A stretch of 13,719 nucleotides of DNA, from contig JBGCGJ010000064.1 of assembly GCA_045110675.1 (NCBI GenBank), positions 1 to 13,719 of the forward strand, written 5' to 3'. Every line of letters begins with the position of its first letter. Within the stretch, counting starts at the first letter, position 1. The stretch comes from JBALVT01 sp045110675. Lineage in GTDB: Bacteria; Pseudomonadota; Gammaproteobacteria; Pseudomonadales; Halieaceae. Position numbers and translations under genes: made by a program. The notes beneath the pieces were generated by a model. That model ran no database searches. It was not told where the DNA came from and saw nothing but the letters and a program-made list of their open reading frames with translations. Of the stretch, positions 1 through 6,651 are shown piece after piece.

Positions 1-733
1 TCAGTACCTGACGGAATTCCTCGACGACCTCTGCTTCTGACCGCTGATCGCCTTCCATCTCTTGCGCGGTTGGCATATCCCAATCCCAGTAGGAATAGAT
101 ACGCACAACACCGTCTTTTGCGATGGCATAGCAACCTTGAGGTACCGCACTAACACCGGCAAATTCTGTTTGTTCGTGGGGCCGCGACATGCCGCCCATA
201 ACCCCCTGGAGGTCCCAGGCCGCGGGAACACCCAAAGCCAACAGTGCTTTTATTTCAGAGGCAAAAAAGACATCCCCATTAACGACCGCATAGTAAAGCG
301 GCTTGATGCCAAAACGATCTCTGATGGCGATCATGGTATTTTCGCGCTCATCGGCGATGATCACAGCAAACTCGCCGCGCAACTCCGTGGCACACTGCAT
401 CCCGCGCTGTTGATAGAGGTGAAGCGCTATCTCGCTGTCGCTGTCGGTAGCAAATTGGCAACCGTCGTGCCGCAAGCGTTCGCGTATTTCGCGATAGCCG
501 TAAAATTCTCCGTTAACCACCGAATGCACTTTGCCATCGGGGCTTGTCATCGGTTGCACCCCATTATCTAAGCCGATGATGGACAATCGGGTGTGCCCAA
601 GCGTCCAACGACGATCATCCGAAGTCCATGTCCCGGAACCGTCGGGACCACGATGATTGAGAGAAGAAAGTGCGAGATCGATACGTTGAGACGAAACTCC
701 GTTTCGAGTCATTGCGGCAAATATTCCACACAT
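1..733 (-). CDS. asnB: Asparagine synthetase / glutamine amidotransferase, N-terminal part (cut by window edge)
   Basis: The product should take ammonia from glutamine in its N-terminal domain and pass it to a C-terminal ATP-dependent synthetase domain that makes asparagine or amidates a related carboxylate. Only 244 codons are present; complete relatives are usually 550-650 residues, so the synthetase domain lies outside the window. Visible class II amidotransferase features are Cys2 directly after the initiator Met (MCGIF, the nucleophile), HRGPDG at 27-32, GHTRLSI at 46-52, NGEFYG at 74-79, SDSE at 98-101 and RDRFGIKPL at 138-146. The start is fixed by the need for Cys at position 2, although the ribosome site is weak. 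The NGEFYGY form differs from the commoner NGEIYNY, so a specialised amidotransferase is possible instead of housekeeping AsnB. It is transcribed away from the redox operon. The domain call is firm; the exact substrate is not. Confidence 0.9.
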   Translation of the reverse strand, partial: MCGIFAAMTRNGVSSQRIDLALSSLNHRGPDGSGTWTSDDRRWTLGHTRLSIIGLDNGVQPMTSPDGKVHSVVNGEFYGYREIRERLRHDGCQFATDSDSEIALHLYQQRGMQCATELRGEFAVIIADERENTMIAIRDRFGIKPLYYAVVNGDVFFASEIKALLALGVPAAWDLQGVMGGMSRPHEQTEFAGVSAVPQGCYAIAKDGVVRIYSYWDWDMPTAQEMEGDQRSEAEVVEEFRQVL

Positions 734-951
734 AGAGACGACGCCTGTTTATTGTTTATTATGTTCCAGACATTATCACGCCATCACTCGCTGTGGCTAT
801 ATACTCAATAGGTAAGCACGGCATGATGGCGCCACGATATGCTTGATTGAAAATCGCTTCGATACCGCGTTCGCTGCACTGGGCCCTACCCAAGAAGTAA
901 TACAGGCTTTCTGCCAACAACCATGGCTTTCCGAGTAAGGAAAATACTCTC

Positions 952-975
952 GCGCAGTTTTCGCATTTTCTGCGC
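952..975. repeat. Dyad GCGCAG-N12-CTGCGC, possible activator site
   Basis: Perfect 6-base inverted arms at 952-957 and 970-975 are separated by a T-rich 12-base spacer. The centre is about 125 bases upstream of the predicted start site of the sigma-54 promoter at 1063-1078, a normal distance for an enhancer-type activator site. The sequence does not resemble the palindrome at 10531-10561, so binding of the same regulator is not supported. Chance occurrence cannot be excluded. Confidence 0.35.
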
Positions 976-1062
976 TCGCTTGTGGTGCGATGTGCGCAAA
1001 ATTGTGGCAACCAATTTCTGATAAAAATCGTTTTTCCCTTGTTTTACAAAGGTTTTTCAACT

Positions 1063-1078
1063 TGGCACGGTAAATGCT
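1063..1078 (+). promoter_or_regulatory. Sigma-54 (-24/-12) promoter of the redox operon
   Basis: TGGCACG, then GTAA, then ATGCT gives the -24 GG and -12 GC at the correct 10-base spacing. The -24 half matches the TGGCACG consensus exactly, and the -12 half has ATGC in place of TTGC. The predicted start site is near 1089, leaving a leader of about 130 bases before the ATG at 1219. Sigma-54 promoters need an AAA+ activator; one is encoded in this window at 10655-12526. Confidence 0.8.
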
Positions 1079-1201
1079 ATTTGTTTATCCGTGACCTTCG
1101 ATTGTTAGAAAACCACAGTGCGCAGTCACATCATTCATACAAGAGCAATAAAGTACCTGCTGATATCAACAGTGGGTTAAACCGACTCTTTGCAATTCGA
1201 T

Positions 1202-1206
1202 GGAGG
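1202..1206 (+). promoter_or_regulatory. Ribosome binding site (GGAGG) for the NirB-like gene
   Basis: GGAGG ends 12 bases before the ATG at 1219, which is longer than ideal. It is the only good Shine-Dalgarno match near the start of the conserved FAD domain and supports ATG 1219 over upstream in-frame candidates. Confidence 0.6.
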
Positions 1207-1218
1207 CGAGCCAGAAAA

Positions 1219-3204
1219 ATGTCGGTAGAGACTACCAACACAGATGTCTATCTATCTCAGGCTTCAATTGAGCCACAGCCAATCGTGGTTATCGGCGCTG
1301 GGCCAGTTGGTGTCCGTGCCATCCAAGAGCTTCGTAAAGCGGATCCTACTCTTCCACTGGTGCTCTATGGAGATGAAAATTACGAGCCTTACAACCGAAT
1401 TCAACTCAGTGGACTTTTGGCTGGACAACATAAGGTACCAGACATCGCACTCGCCGAAGGCCTGCTCAACGACAGTTGTCGGATGACCCATTTTCGGCGC
1501 CGCCGCATTGAATCTATCGATACACGGAATCGCAAAGTAACCGATAGCCAGGGTAATCAACAGGTCTACCGTAAACTCATTCTGGCCACAGGTTCCAGAC
1601 CATTTATTCCAGCTGTCACCGGGATCGAACTTCCCGGAGTGTTTACCTTTCGAAACATGTCGGATGCGGAAAAACTTAGCGCGCGACGCGTGCATAGCAC
1701 CCACACGGTGGTTCTAGGCGCCGGGTTACTGGGCATAGAAGCAGCAAGGGCTATGCAACGCCACAATACTGAGGTCACACTAATAGACCACAACAGCCAT
1801 CCTATGTACCGGCAACTCGATAATATTGCCGGTTCGCTGCTGGCCAATGAACTGATGGAACAGAGAATCCAATTAAGACTGGATGCCAGTATCCGAATGC
1901 TGATCGGAAGCGGCAGAGTTGAAGGCGTGGTGCTGCGCGACGGGTCGAATATTGTCTGCGACACGGTGATAGTCGCCACGGGTATCAAGCCTAACCTGGA
2001 CTTGGCGCGAGCGGCGGGACTTTCATTCGGCCGAGGTATTACGGTGAACTCCCAGATGCAAACTTCGGATCCTTGCATCTACGCCATCGGTGAGTGCTGC
2101 GAGTTTGAAGGACAGGTGTTTGGGTTGGTAGCACCAGGATATGAGCAGGCGACTATCGCTGCGAGCAACATTGTCGGTGACAACAGCCTTGCGCACTACA
2201 GCGACACCCAATTGGCCACCAGTTTAAAAGCGGCGGGACTCACTGTTTTCAGCATGGGGGAAACCCAACATCCCACCAGTACACGAACTCTAAGCTGGCA
2301 GGGAAACAAACAGTACCGAAGCATTGCCATCACGAGAGGACGCATTAGTAGCATCAATGCTATCGGCGACTGGCATGAGCTACCCGCGCTGCGCGAGCTC
2401 GCCAAAAATCGTAAATGGATAGCACCATGGCGAATGTGGCAGTTCACACGCAATGGCAAGTTGCTGCCAGAAAGCCAGGCTCTCGACGCCTCCAGCTGGC
2501 CAGCAAGCACGATCATTTGTAACTGCAATGCTGTCTCCTGTGGACAGCTCAAAAGTGCGATAGCTGCAGGTTCAAATACCTCGGCAGAACTCGGCGCCGC
2601 GACGCAGGCCGGAACAGGTTGTGGGTCTTGTCAGCCGCTGTTGCTCGAACTTCTCGGGGACACTGCCCCACTTAAACCGGTAGTTGGTTTTCGCACATTG
2701 TCGAGCCTTACCAGTGTTGCACTTGGCACGGCGCTGCTCGCCCTAATCATCTCCGTGGCCTATCCCGAAACAGTGCAACTCACATGGCGCTGGGACGAGA
2801 TCTGGCGGAACGAAACCTATAAGCAGTTTAGTGGTTTCACCATTCTTGGCCTGACGCTACTCAGTTTGATCTTTTCGATGCGCAAGAGAATCACTCGTTT
2901 TTCGTTCGGTAACTTTGCGTGGTGGCGTGTGGCACATGTTTTTCTTACCGTCGCTGTGCTTGCTGTGTTGGCCATTCATACTGGGTTCCGACTCGGCGAT
3001 AACCTTAATTTAATTTTGATCAGCACCTTTCTGGCCCTCGTGCTAGCCGGTGCGCTGCTCGGACTAACCATCACATTTGAGCACAGGTTGGCACCCGCTA
3101 GAGCTCGGCAACTGCGGAGTTGGGGCATATGGAGTCATGTGTTGTTGTCCTGGCCACTGCCGGCCCTTTTGGGGATGCACATCCTCAAATCCTATTACTT
3201 CTGA
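1219..3204 (+). CDS. NirB-like NAD(P)H:FAD/[2Fe-2S] oxidoreductase fused to a di-heme b membrane domain
   Basis: This 661-residue protein probably carries electrons from cytoplasmic NAD(P)H across the inner membrane. An FAD GxGxxG lies at 25-30, a second nucleotide-binding GxGxxG (GAGLLG) at 167-172, and the FAD-contact segment YAIGEC near 288-293, where GEC is the form usual in NirB. A BFD-like [2Fe-2S] domain has Cys434, Cys436, Cys468 and Cys471. The sulfite/nitrite-reductase siroheme half of NirB is absent. Instead, residues about 496-657 form some five membrane helices. His573/His587 lie on one helix and His640/His654 on another, both pairs 14 apart, the pattern of two stacked bis-His b hemes. 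It is first in a five-gene operon behind a sigma-54 promoter; the next gene starts 18 bases after its stop. Domain calls are strong; donor preference and final acceptor are unknown. Confidence 0.88.
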   Translation: MSVETTNTDVYLSQASIEPQPIVVIGAGPVGVRAIQELRKADPTLPLVLYGDENYEPYNRIQLSGLLAGQHKVPDIALAEGLLNDSCRMTHFRRRRIESIDTRNRKVTDSQGNQQVYRKLILATGSRPFIPAVTGIELPGVFTFRNMSDAEKLSARRVHSTHTVVLGAGLLGIEAARAMQRHNTEVTLIDHNSHPMYRQLDNIAGSLLANELMEQRIQLRLDASIRMLIGSGRVEGVVLRDGSNIVCDTVIVATGIKPNLDLARAAGLSFGRGITVNSQMQTSDPCIYAIGECCEFEGQVFGLVAPGYEQATIAASNIVGDNSLAHYSDTQLATSLKAAGLTVFSMGETQHPTSTRTLSWQGNKQYRSIAITRGRISSINAIGDWHELPALRELAKNRKWIAPWRMWQFTRNGKLLPESQALDASSWPASTIICNCNAVSCGQLKSAIAAGSNTSAELGAATQAGTGCGSCQPLLLELLGDTAPLKPVVGFRTLSSLTSVALGTALLALIISVAYPETVQLTWRWDEIWRNETYKQFSGFTILGLTLLSLIFSMRKRITRFSFGNFAWWRVAHVFLTVAVLAVLAIHTGFRLGDNLNLILISTFLALVLAGALLGLTITFEHRLAPARARQLRSWGIWSHVLLSWPLPALLGMHILKSYYF

Positions 3205-3222
3205 TGCGGATACCGAACATGT

Positions 3223-4632
3223 ATGGCAACAAAGAATACGCCCTGGTGGATCCTGTGGCTGCTGTTAACCGTCGCCCTGGCGGCTTACCTGGTAAGCATT
3301 TTATTCGACGACGAGGCAGATAAGACCATGTTCATGCCCGGGCAGACATCCAGTGGTCACTATCAGATCGAGCTGGCGTGTAACGCCTGCCACACGGGTC
3401 CCTACGCTGATCAAGATGGGATACAGGAGGCCTGCGAGGGCTGCCACGCGGATAGTCTTAGAGCGGCCAAGGACGACCATCCAAAATCCAAATTTACAGA
3501 TCCGAGAAATGCCGAGCGCATAGCGGTGCTTGATGCTCGCTACTGCGTGTCCTGCCATGTGGAACATCGCCCGGAGATTACCCATGAAATGGGCGTGACC
3601 ATGCCCGAAGACGTTTGCTATCTGTGTCACGAGAGTATTGCCGAAGACAGACCCAGCCACAGCGGCATGGAATTTGACACCTGCGCCAGTGCCGGCTGCC
3701 ACAATTTTCATGACAATCGCGCACTCTATGAAGATTTTCTGCTAAAGCATATGGATGCGGCAAACACCGATTTCGCAGAACAGCTGCTGACCTCAAATCT
3801 GCGGGACATCGCCGAGCAACTGCCAGACTACCCCCTAGACGAGCACCCGCTGAAGGCGACCAACTTTGAACAGCAAAACCTGCCTGAGGGAATAGTCGTT
3901 GACCAACACTTAATACAGGACTGGCTCGGCAGCGGCCATGCCAGCGCAGGCGTTGGCTGCGATGCGTGCCATGTTCATAAAATCGATGACGAGAAAACAT
4001 GGATAGACAAACCCGACCACAGCGCGTGCAGTAGTTGCCACAAAGGGGAAGTTAAGGGATTTCTTAGCGGCAAGCACGGTATGCGCCTGAACCTGGAGAA
4101 TCTAGGCTACACGCTCTCCCCCATGACGCCGGGATTGGCGCGTTTACCCATGCGTGAGGAGGCTGCCAATGAAGAACTCAGCTGCCAGTCTTGCCACGGC
4201 GCCCATCGATATGAAATTGCGGAGGCATCCGCGGAAAGCTGCCTGGGTTGCCATGCGGACGATCACTCTCTGGCCTACAGGAACTCGAAACACTTCGAAC
4301 TCTTGCAAAGTGAGATGGCTGATAATTTACCGGCCGGGTCCGGTGTGAGCTGCGCCAGCTGCCATATGCCACGAATAGAAAAAGACTACTACTGGGGAAC
4401 TTTCATCCACCACGAGGTGCAACACAACCAGTCAGAAAACCTGGCGCCGAACGAAAAAATGATTCGTCCGGTGTGTCTACAGTGCCATGGATTACCGTTC
4501 GTAATCGACGCCTTGGCCGACCCTGCGCTAACCCAGAACAACTTTTCCGAACCACCCACTGTTCATGTGGAAAGCATCGACCTGGCTCGCCAACGTCTTG
4601 ATGATTCCTCTAGAACATCAAAACCGAAGTAA
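3223..4632 (+). CDS. Membrane-anchored undecaheme cytochrome c (11 heme motifs)
   Basis: This 469-residue protein has an uncleaved-looking N-terminal anchor (about 8-27) and a periplasmic body. Ten CXXCH motifs start at Cys53, 71, 108, 132, 246, 269, 321, 340, 377 and 418, and one CX4CH runs from Cys154 to His160, giving 11 predicted c hemes. They fall into an N-terminal group of five (53-160) and a C-terminal group of six (246-422), split by a linker of about 85 residues without heme sites. The C-terminal group recalls the hydroxylamine oxidoreductase / octaheme nitrite reductase superfamily: SGHA before a heme, SGKHG near 282-286, SCQSCHGAH, NSKH near 354-357 and GVSCASCHMP. That resemblance is judged by eye. 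It probably takes electrons from the preceding b-heme protein. It could be a terminal reductase or only a conduit. The ATG start is weakly supported by a distant CGGA and may rely on coupling to the upstream stop. Confidence 0.85.
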   Translation: MATKNTPWWILWLLLTVALAAYLVSILFDDEADKTMFMPGQTSSGHYQIELACNACHTGPYADQDGIQEACEGCHADSLRAAKDDHPKSKFTDPRNAERIAVLDARYCVSCHVEHRPEITHEMGVTMPEDVCYLCHESIAEDRPSHSGMEFDTCASAGCHNFHDNRALYEDFLLKHMDAANTDFAEQLLTSNLRDIAEQLPDYPLDEHPLKATNFEQQNLPEGIVVDQHLIQDWLGSGHASAGVGCDACHVHKIDDEKTWIDKPDHSACSSCHKGEVKGFLSGKHGMRLNLENLGYTLSPMTPGLARLPMREEAANEELSCQSCHGAHRYEIAEASAESCLGCHADDHSLAYRNSKHFELLQSEMADNLPAGSGVSCASCHMPRIEKDYYWGTFIHHEVQHNQSENLAPNEKMIRPVCLQCHGLPFVIDALADPALTQNNFSEPPTVHVESIDLARQRLDDSSRTSKPK

Positions 4633-4657
4633 ACGTAATCACCAACGGAGTATACCT

Positions 4658-5236
4658 ATGAAAACATTACGGCAATCAACTCTCATCGCTGGCTTAGCTG
4701 CCTGTCTTTCACTACCCGCGATTAGCCTTGCGGATGCCACGGACAAGCCGATGTTCAGCCCCAAACAAATGACCGACTGGCTGCACCTTGTGATGGCTTC
4801 AGATCGCACGGTGTATACACGACTGATTGTTAATCGCCTGCAAAACAAAGAAAAAGTGATCAAGGCCAGTGAACATTTCGAGGACGAAAAGGCATTGGTA
4901 CTGCCCGCCCAGATGTTTCGTTTTGGCGCTGAGATGGTTGGCGAGAAAACCGAAGACTTTTCTTACTCACTGCTTTCGGAGTGGCCGATCAACAGCCAAA
5001 ACGCTCCCCGCACTGAAGCTGAAAAGGTGGGTTTGAGCTATATCGCAGAAAACAAAGGTGAGAACTATTACACCACCGAAGAACTGGGTGGAAAGACTTA
5101 TTTCACCGCAGTCTATGCAGACAACGCGATCGCTCCAGCCTGCGTCAGCTGTCATAACGAACACAAGGATACTCCGAGAACTGACTTTAAAATTGGAGAT
5201 GTGATGGGAGGCGTGGTGATTCGTGTTCCTATCTAG
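4658..5236 (+). CDS. Tll0287-like (DUF3365) periplasmic mono-heme protein
   Basis: This 192-residue protein has a Sec signal peptide (about 1-26, ending near SLADA) and one c-heme motif, CVSCH, at 162-166 near the C terminus. The arrangement is typical of the Tll0287-like/DUF3365 family: a helical N-terminal part, a segment like EELGGKTYFTAVYAD, the late CxxCH, and a GDVMGGVVI ending. The family has a PAS-like fold with heme c and also occurs as the sensory part of signalling proteins; here it stands alone. GGAG at 4647-4650 lies 7 bases before the ATG. The gene begins 25 bases after the 11-heme cytochrome stop and its end overlaps the next gene by 14 bases, so it is in the same operon. It may be a soluble electron carrier or a gas-binding partner; the sequence does not decide. 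Confidence 0.8.
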   Translation: MKTLRQSTLIAGLAACLSLPAISLADATDKPMFSPKQMTDWLHLVMASDRTVYTRLIVNRLQNKEKVIKASEHFEDEKALVLPAQMFRFGAEMVGEKTEDFSYSLLSEWPINSQNAPRTEAEKVGLSYIAENKGENYYTTEELGGKTYFTAVYADNAIAPACVSCHNEHKDTPRTDFKIGDVMGGVVIRVPI

Positions 5237-5579
5237 GAAATTACTGATCGCACTATGCGCAATGCTCTACCCGGCTACTTCGTTCGCCGATTATCCGATT
5301 TTTTCGGATGACCGGCTGACACTCGGACGTAGCATTTGGTTGGAAAATTGCGAAGGTTGTCACGCATATGGCATAGCCGGGGCTCCTCTTGCAACGAGTA
5401 AAAAGGCGTGGTCGGCTCGAATAGAAAAAGGTAAGACAACCCTTTATCTCCACGCCATTGAGGGGTTTTTCGGCCCCGGCGGAACCATGATGCCAGCCCG
5501 AGGCGGCAACGACTCACTTACTGATAGAGAAGTTTCGGCAGCGGTGGATTATATGATCCTACTTGCCACCGATGATTAA
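5223..5579 (+). CDS. Small periplasmic class I cytochrome c
   Basis: This 118-residue protein has an N-terminal signal peptide (about 1-22, ending near SFA), one heme site CEGCH at 43-47, and a Met-Pro near 90-91 (GTMMPARGG) as the likely sixth heme ligand. The ending (SLTDREVSAAVDYMI) is the C-terminal helix usual in class I / cytochrome c5-like proteins. The start is a GTG inside the previous gene, 14 bases before that gene's stop ends, with GGAGG about 10 bases upstream. A downstream start would cut into the signal peptide. The overlap suggests translational coupling. Its likely role is a soluble one-electron shuttle between the membrane or multiheme components and another periplasmic partner. 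Confidence 0.82.
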   Translation: MFLSRKLLIALCAMLYPATSFADYPIFSDDRLTLGRSIWLENCEGCHAYGIAGAPLATSKKAWSARIEKGKTTLYLHAIEGFFGPGGTMMPARGGNDSLTDREVSAAVDYMILLATDD

Positions 5580-5608
5580 ACTCAAAATGAAAATATGAGG
5601 AACTTACA

Positions 5609-6025
5609 ATGACACCAGAGCAAGTAACACTGGTAAAAGATACCTGGGCACAAGTGGTACCGATTTCAGAGCAAGCTGCGGAATTATTCTACGGCAAGCT
5701 GTTCGAAATAAACCCCGACTACAAATCACTGTTTAAAGGAGACATGAAAAACCAGGGCAAAATGCTGATGTCTATGCTAAACACAGCCGTCGTTTCGCTA
5801 GATCGACTTGAGAGTATTATTCCGGCCGTACAGGAACTGGGACGCCGCCACGTGGACTATGGGGTCAAGGATGAAGACTACGGCGCAGTCGCCGAGGCGC
5901 TGTTATGGACGCTGGGCCAAGGCCTTGGTGATGCCTTCACCGATGAGGTTTGCGAAGCCTGGACACTGACCTACACCGCGCTATCGGGCGTTATGATTGA
6001 AGCCTCAGCCGGGGAGGCTGCTTGA
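5609..6025 (+). CDS. Single-domain globin (Vitreoscilla/flavohemoglobin-type)
   Basis: This 138-residue cytoplasmic globin has no signal peptide and no flavin reductase domain. By manual alignment to bacterial globins and neuroglobin, His81 is the proximal (F8) ligand, Gln49 sits at distal E7, Tyr28 at B10 and Phe42 at CD1. Tyr/Gln distal pairs are common in globins that handle O2 or NO. It is the last gene of the redox operon, 29 bases after the cytochrome c stop, with GAGGA 7 bases before the ATG. The only NAD(P)H-oxidising protein in the operon is the membrane flavoprotein, which might serve as its reductase; this is inference. NO dioxygenase, O2 buffering or sensing are all possible. Confidence 0.88.
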   Translation: MTPEQVTLVKDTWAQVVPISEQAAELFYGKLFEINPDYKSLFKGDMKNQGKMLMSMLNTAVVSLDRLESIIPAVQELGRRHVDYGVKDEDYGAVAEALLWTLGQGLGDAFTDEVCEAWTLTYTALSGVMIEASAGEAA

Positions 6026-6050
6026 GCAGGCAACCGGCAGGCCACAACAG

Positions 6051-6089
6051 CAACACATGAATGCCAGTACGATCAGCGTTCACGTGTTG
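6051..6089. repeat. Inverted repeat between converging operons
   Basis: Arms CAACACATGAA (6051-6061) and TTCACGTGTTG (6079-6089) pair over 11 bases with one mismatch around a 17-base loop. It lies between the globin stop and the end of the DUF1348 gene. There is no T-run on either side, so it is not a classic intrinsic terminator; it could stabilise 3' ends or act with Rho. Confidence 0.5.
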
Positions 6090-6148
6090 TGCGCAGCTCA
6101 AGATGGAAATGAAGAATTGGAAAAATCAGTTCTTGGTCCGAGCGGATC

Positions 6149-6625
6149 CTACAGGTGTAGCTCGCTCAACCCCGGATGATCTTCCGGGCGAACACCCTCA
6201 GGCCATAAAAATTTGCGATCTGACGCGAGAATGGCCAGGTCATTAATACTGGCGTGGCGAGCGCTCATTTTCCCGTGCTCGTCGAACTCCCAGTTCTCGT
6301 TGCCGTAGGAGCGAAACCACTGATCGTTAACATCGCGCCATTCGTAGGCAAACCGAACGGCTATTCGATTGTCGCTGTGAGCCCAGATTTCCTTGATCAG
6401 CCGGTATTCCAGCTCCTTTGACCACTTCCTATCCAAAAAAGCCACAATGGCCTCGCGTCCCGAAAAGATCTCGCTGCGATTGCGCCATGCCGAGTCGACT
6501 GTATAGGCCAACGCAATAGCCTGGGAGTTTTTCCCGTTCCAGGCATCCTCGGCCTTGCGCACTTTGATGACCGCCTCTTCAAAGGAAAAAGGTGGTAGGG
6601 GTGGTCGTGGTGCTTCTTGCTCCAT
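6149..6625 (-). CDS. DUF1348 family NTF2-like protein
   Basis: This 158-residue cytoplasmic protein closely fits the DUF1348 / nuclear transport factor 2-like pattern: RPPLPPF near the N terminus, AEDAWN, DSAWRNR, GREAIVAFL, KWSKELEYRLIKE, NRIAVRFAYEW, RSYGNENWEFDE, and SINDL with the DHPGLSEL ending. The fold is a small alpha/beta cone with a pocket; no reaction is established for the family to my knowledge. The ATG at 6625 gives the usual family length and beginning. A TTG at 6658, overlapping the cynS stop, would add 11 residues with no family support. It is the last gene of the cyanate operon, starting 26 bases after cynS. Co-transcription suggests a link with cyanate or carbamate chemistry, but nothing in the sequence shows one. 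Confidence 0.85.
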   Translation of the reverse strand: MEQEAPRPPLPPFSFEEAVIKVRKAEDAWNGKNSQAIALAYTVDSAWRNRSEIFSGREAIVAFLDRKWSKELEYRLIKEIWAHSDNRIAVRFAYEWRDVNDQWFRSYGNENWEFDEHGKMSARHASINDLAILASDRKFLWPEGVRPEDHPGLSELHL

Positions 6626-6651
6626 AGTGATCAACTCGGTTGTTAAGTCTG

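Larger units (their letters stand above)
734..1218. other. Non-coding control region between asnB-like gene and redox operon
   Basis: This gap of 485 bases separates two divergent genes. I see no convincing gene in it. The frame of the downstream oxidoreductase stays open upstream to a GTG at 982, but that stretch encodes no recognisable domain and contains the sigma-54 promoter, so it is taken as untranslated. It holds a 6-base-arm dyad (952-957 and 970-975), two TTGTGG copies 22 bases apart (980-985 and 1002-1007), an AT-rich tract (about 1008-1060) and the sigma-54 promoter at 1063-1078. No clear -35/-10 promoter for the minus-strand amidotransferase was found. Confidence 0.7.

Noticed and set aside
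1..733. Exosortase-associated (XrtA-type) amidotransferase linked to the PEP-CTERM protein
   Set aside because: The N-terminal sequence (MCGIFA and NGEFYGY) does not look like that family as I know it, and the two genes are 12 kb apart.
62..811. Plus-strand open frames across the left end
   Set aside because: They lie opposite the asparagine synthetase-like gene, whose motifs are unmistakable on the minus strand; the plus-strand products look like no family.
843..856. TTGAT followed by AATCG, resembling an FNR/NnrR-type box
   Set aside because: The second half is shifted and does not match ATCAA with four-base spacing.
1008..1060. IHF site between the upstream dyad and the redox promoter
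   Set aside because: The best candidate near 1011-1023 is one base short of the consensus spacing; only an AT-rich tract can be stated.
982..1218. An in-frame upstream extension of the NirB-like protein from GTG 982
   Set aside because: The extension encodes no recognisable domain, lacks a ribosome site and would include the sigma-54 promoter, whereas ATG 1219 directly precedes the conserved FAD domain.
2724..2738. A second TGGCACG inside the NirB-like gene, resembling a sigma-54 -24 element
   Set aside because: The following TGC is one base out of register with the required -12 position, and the site is inside coding sequence encoding a membrane helix.
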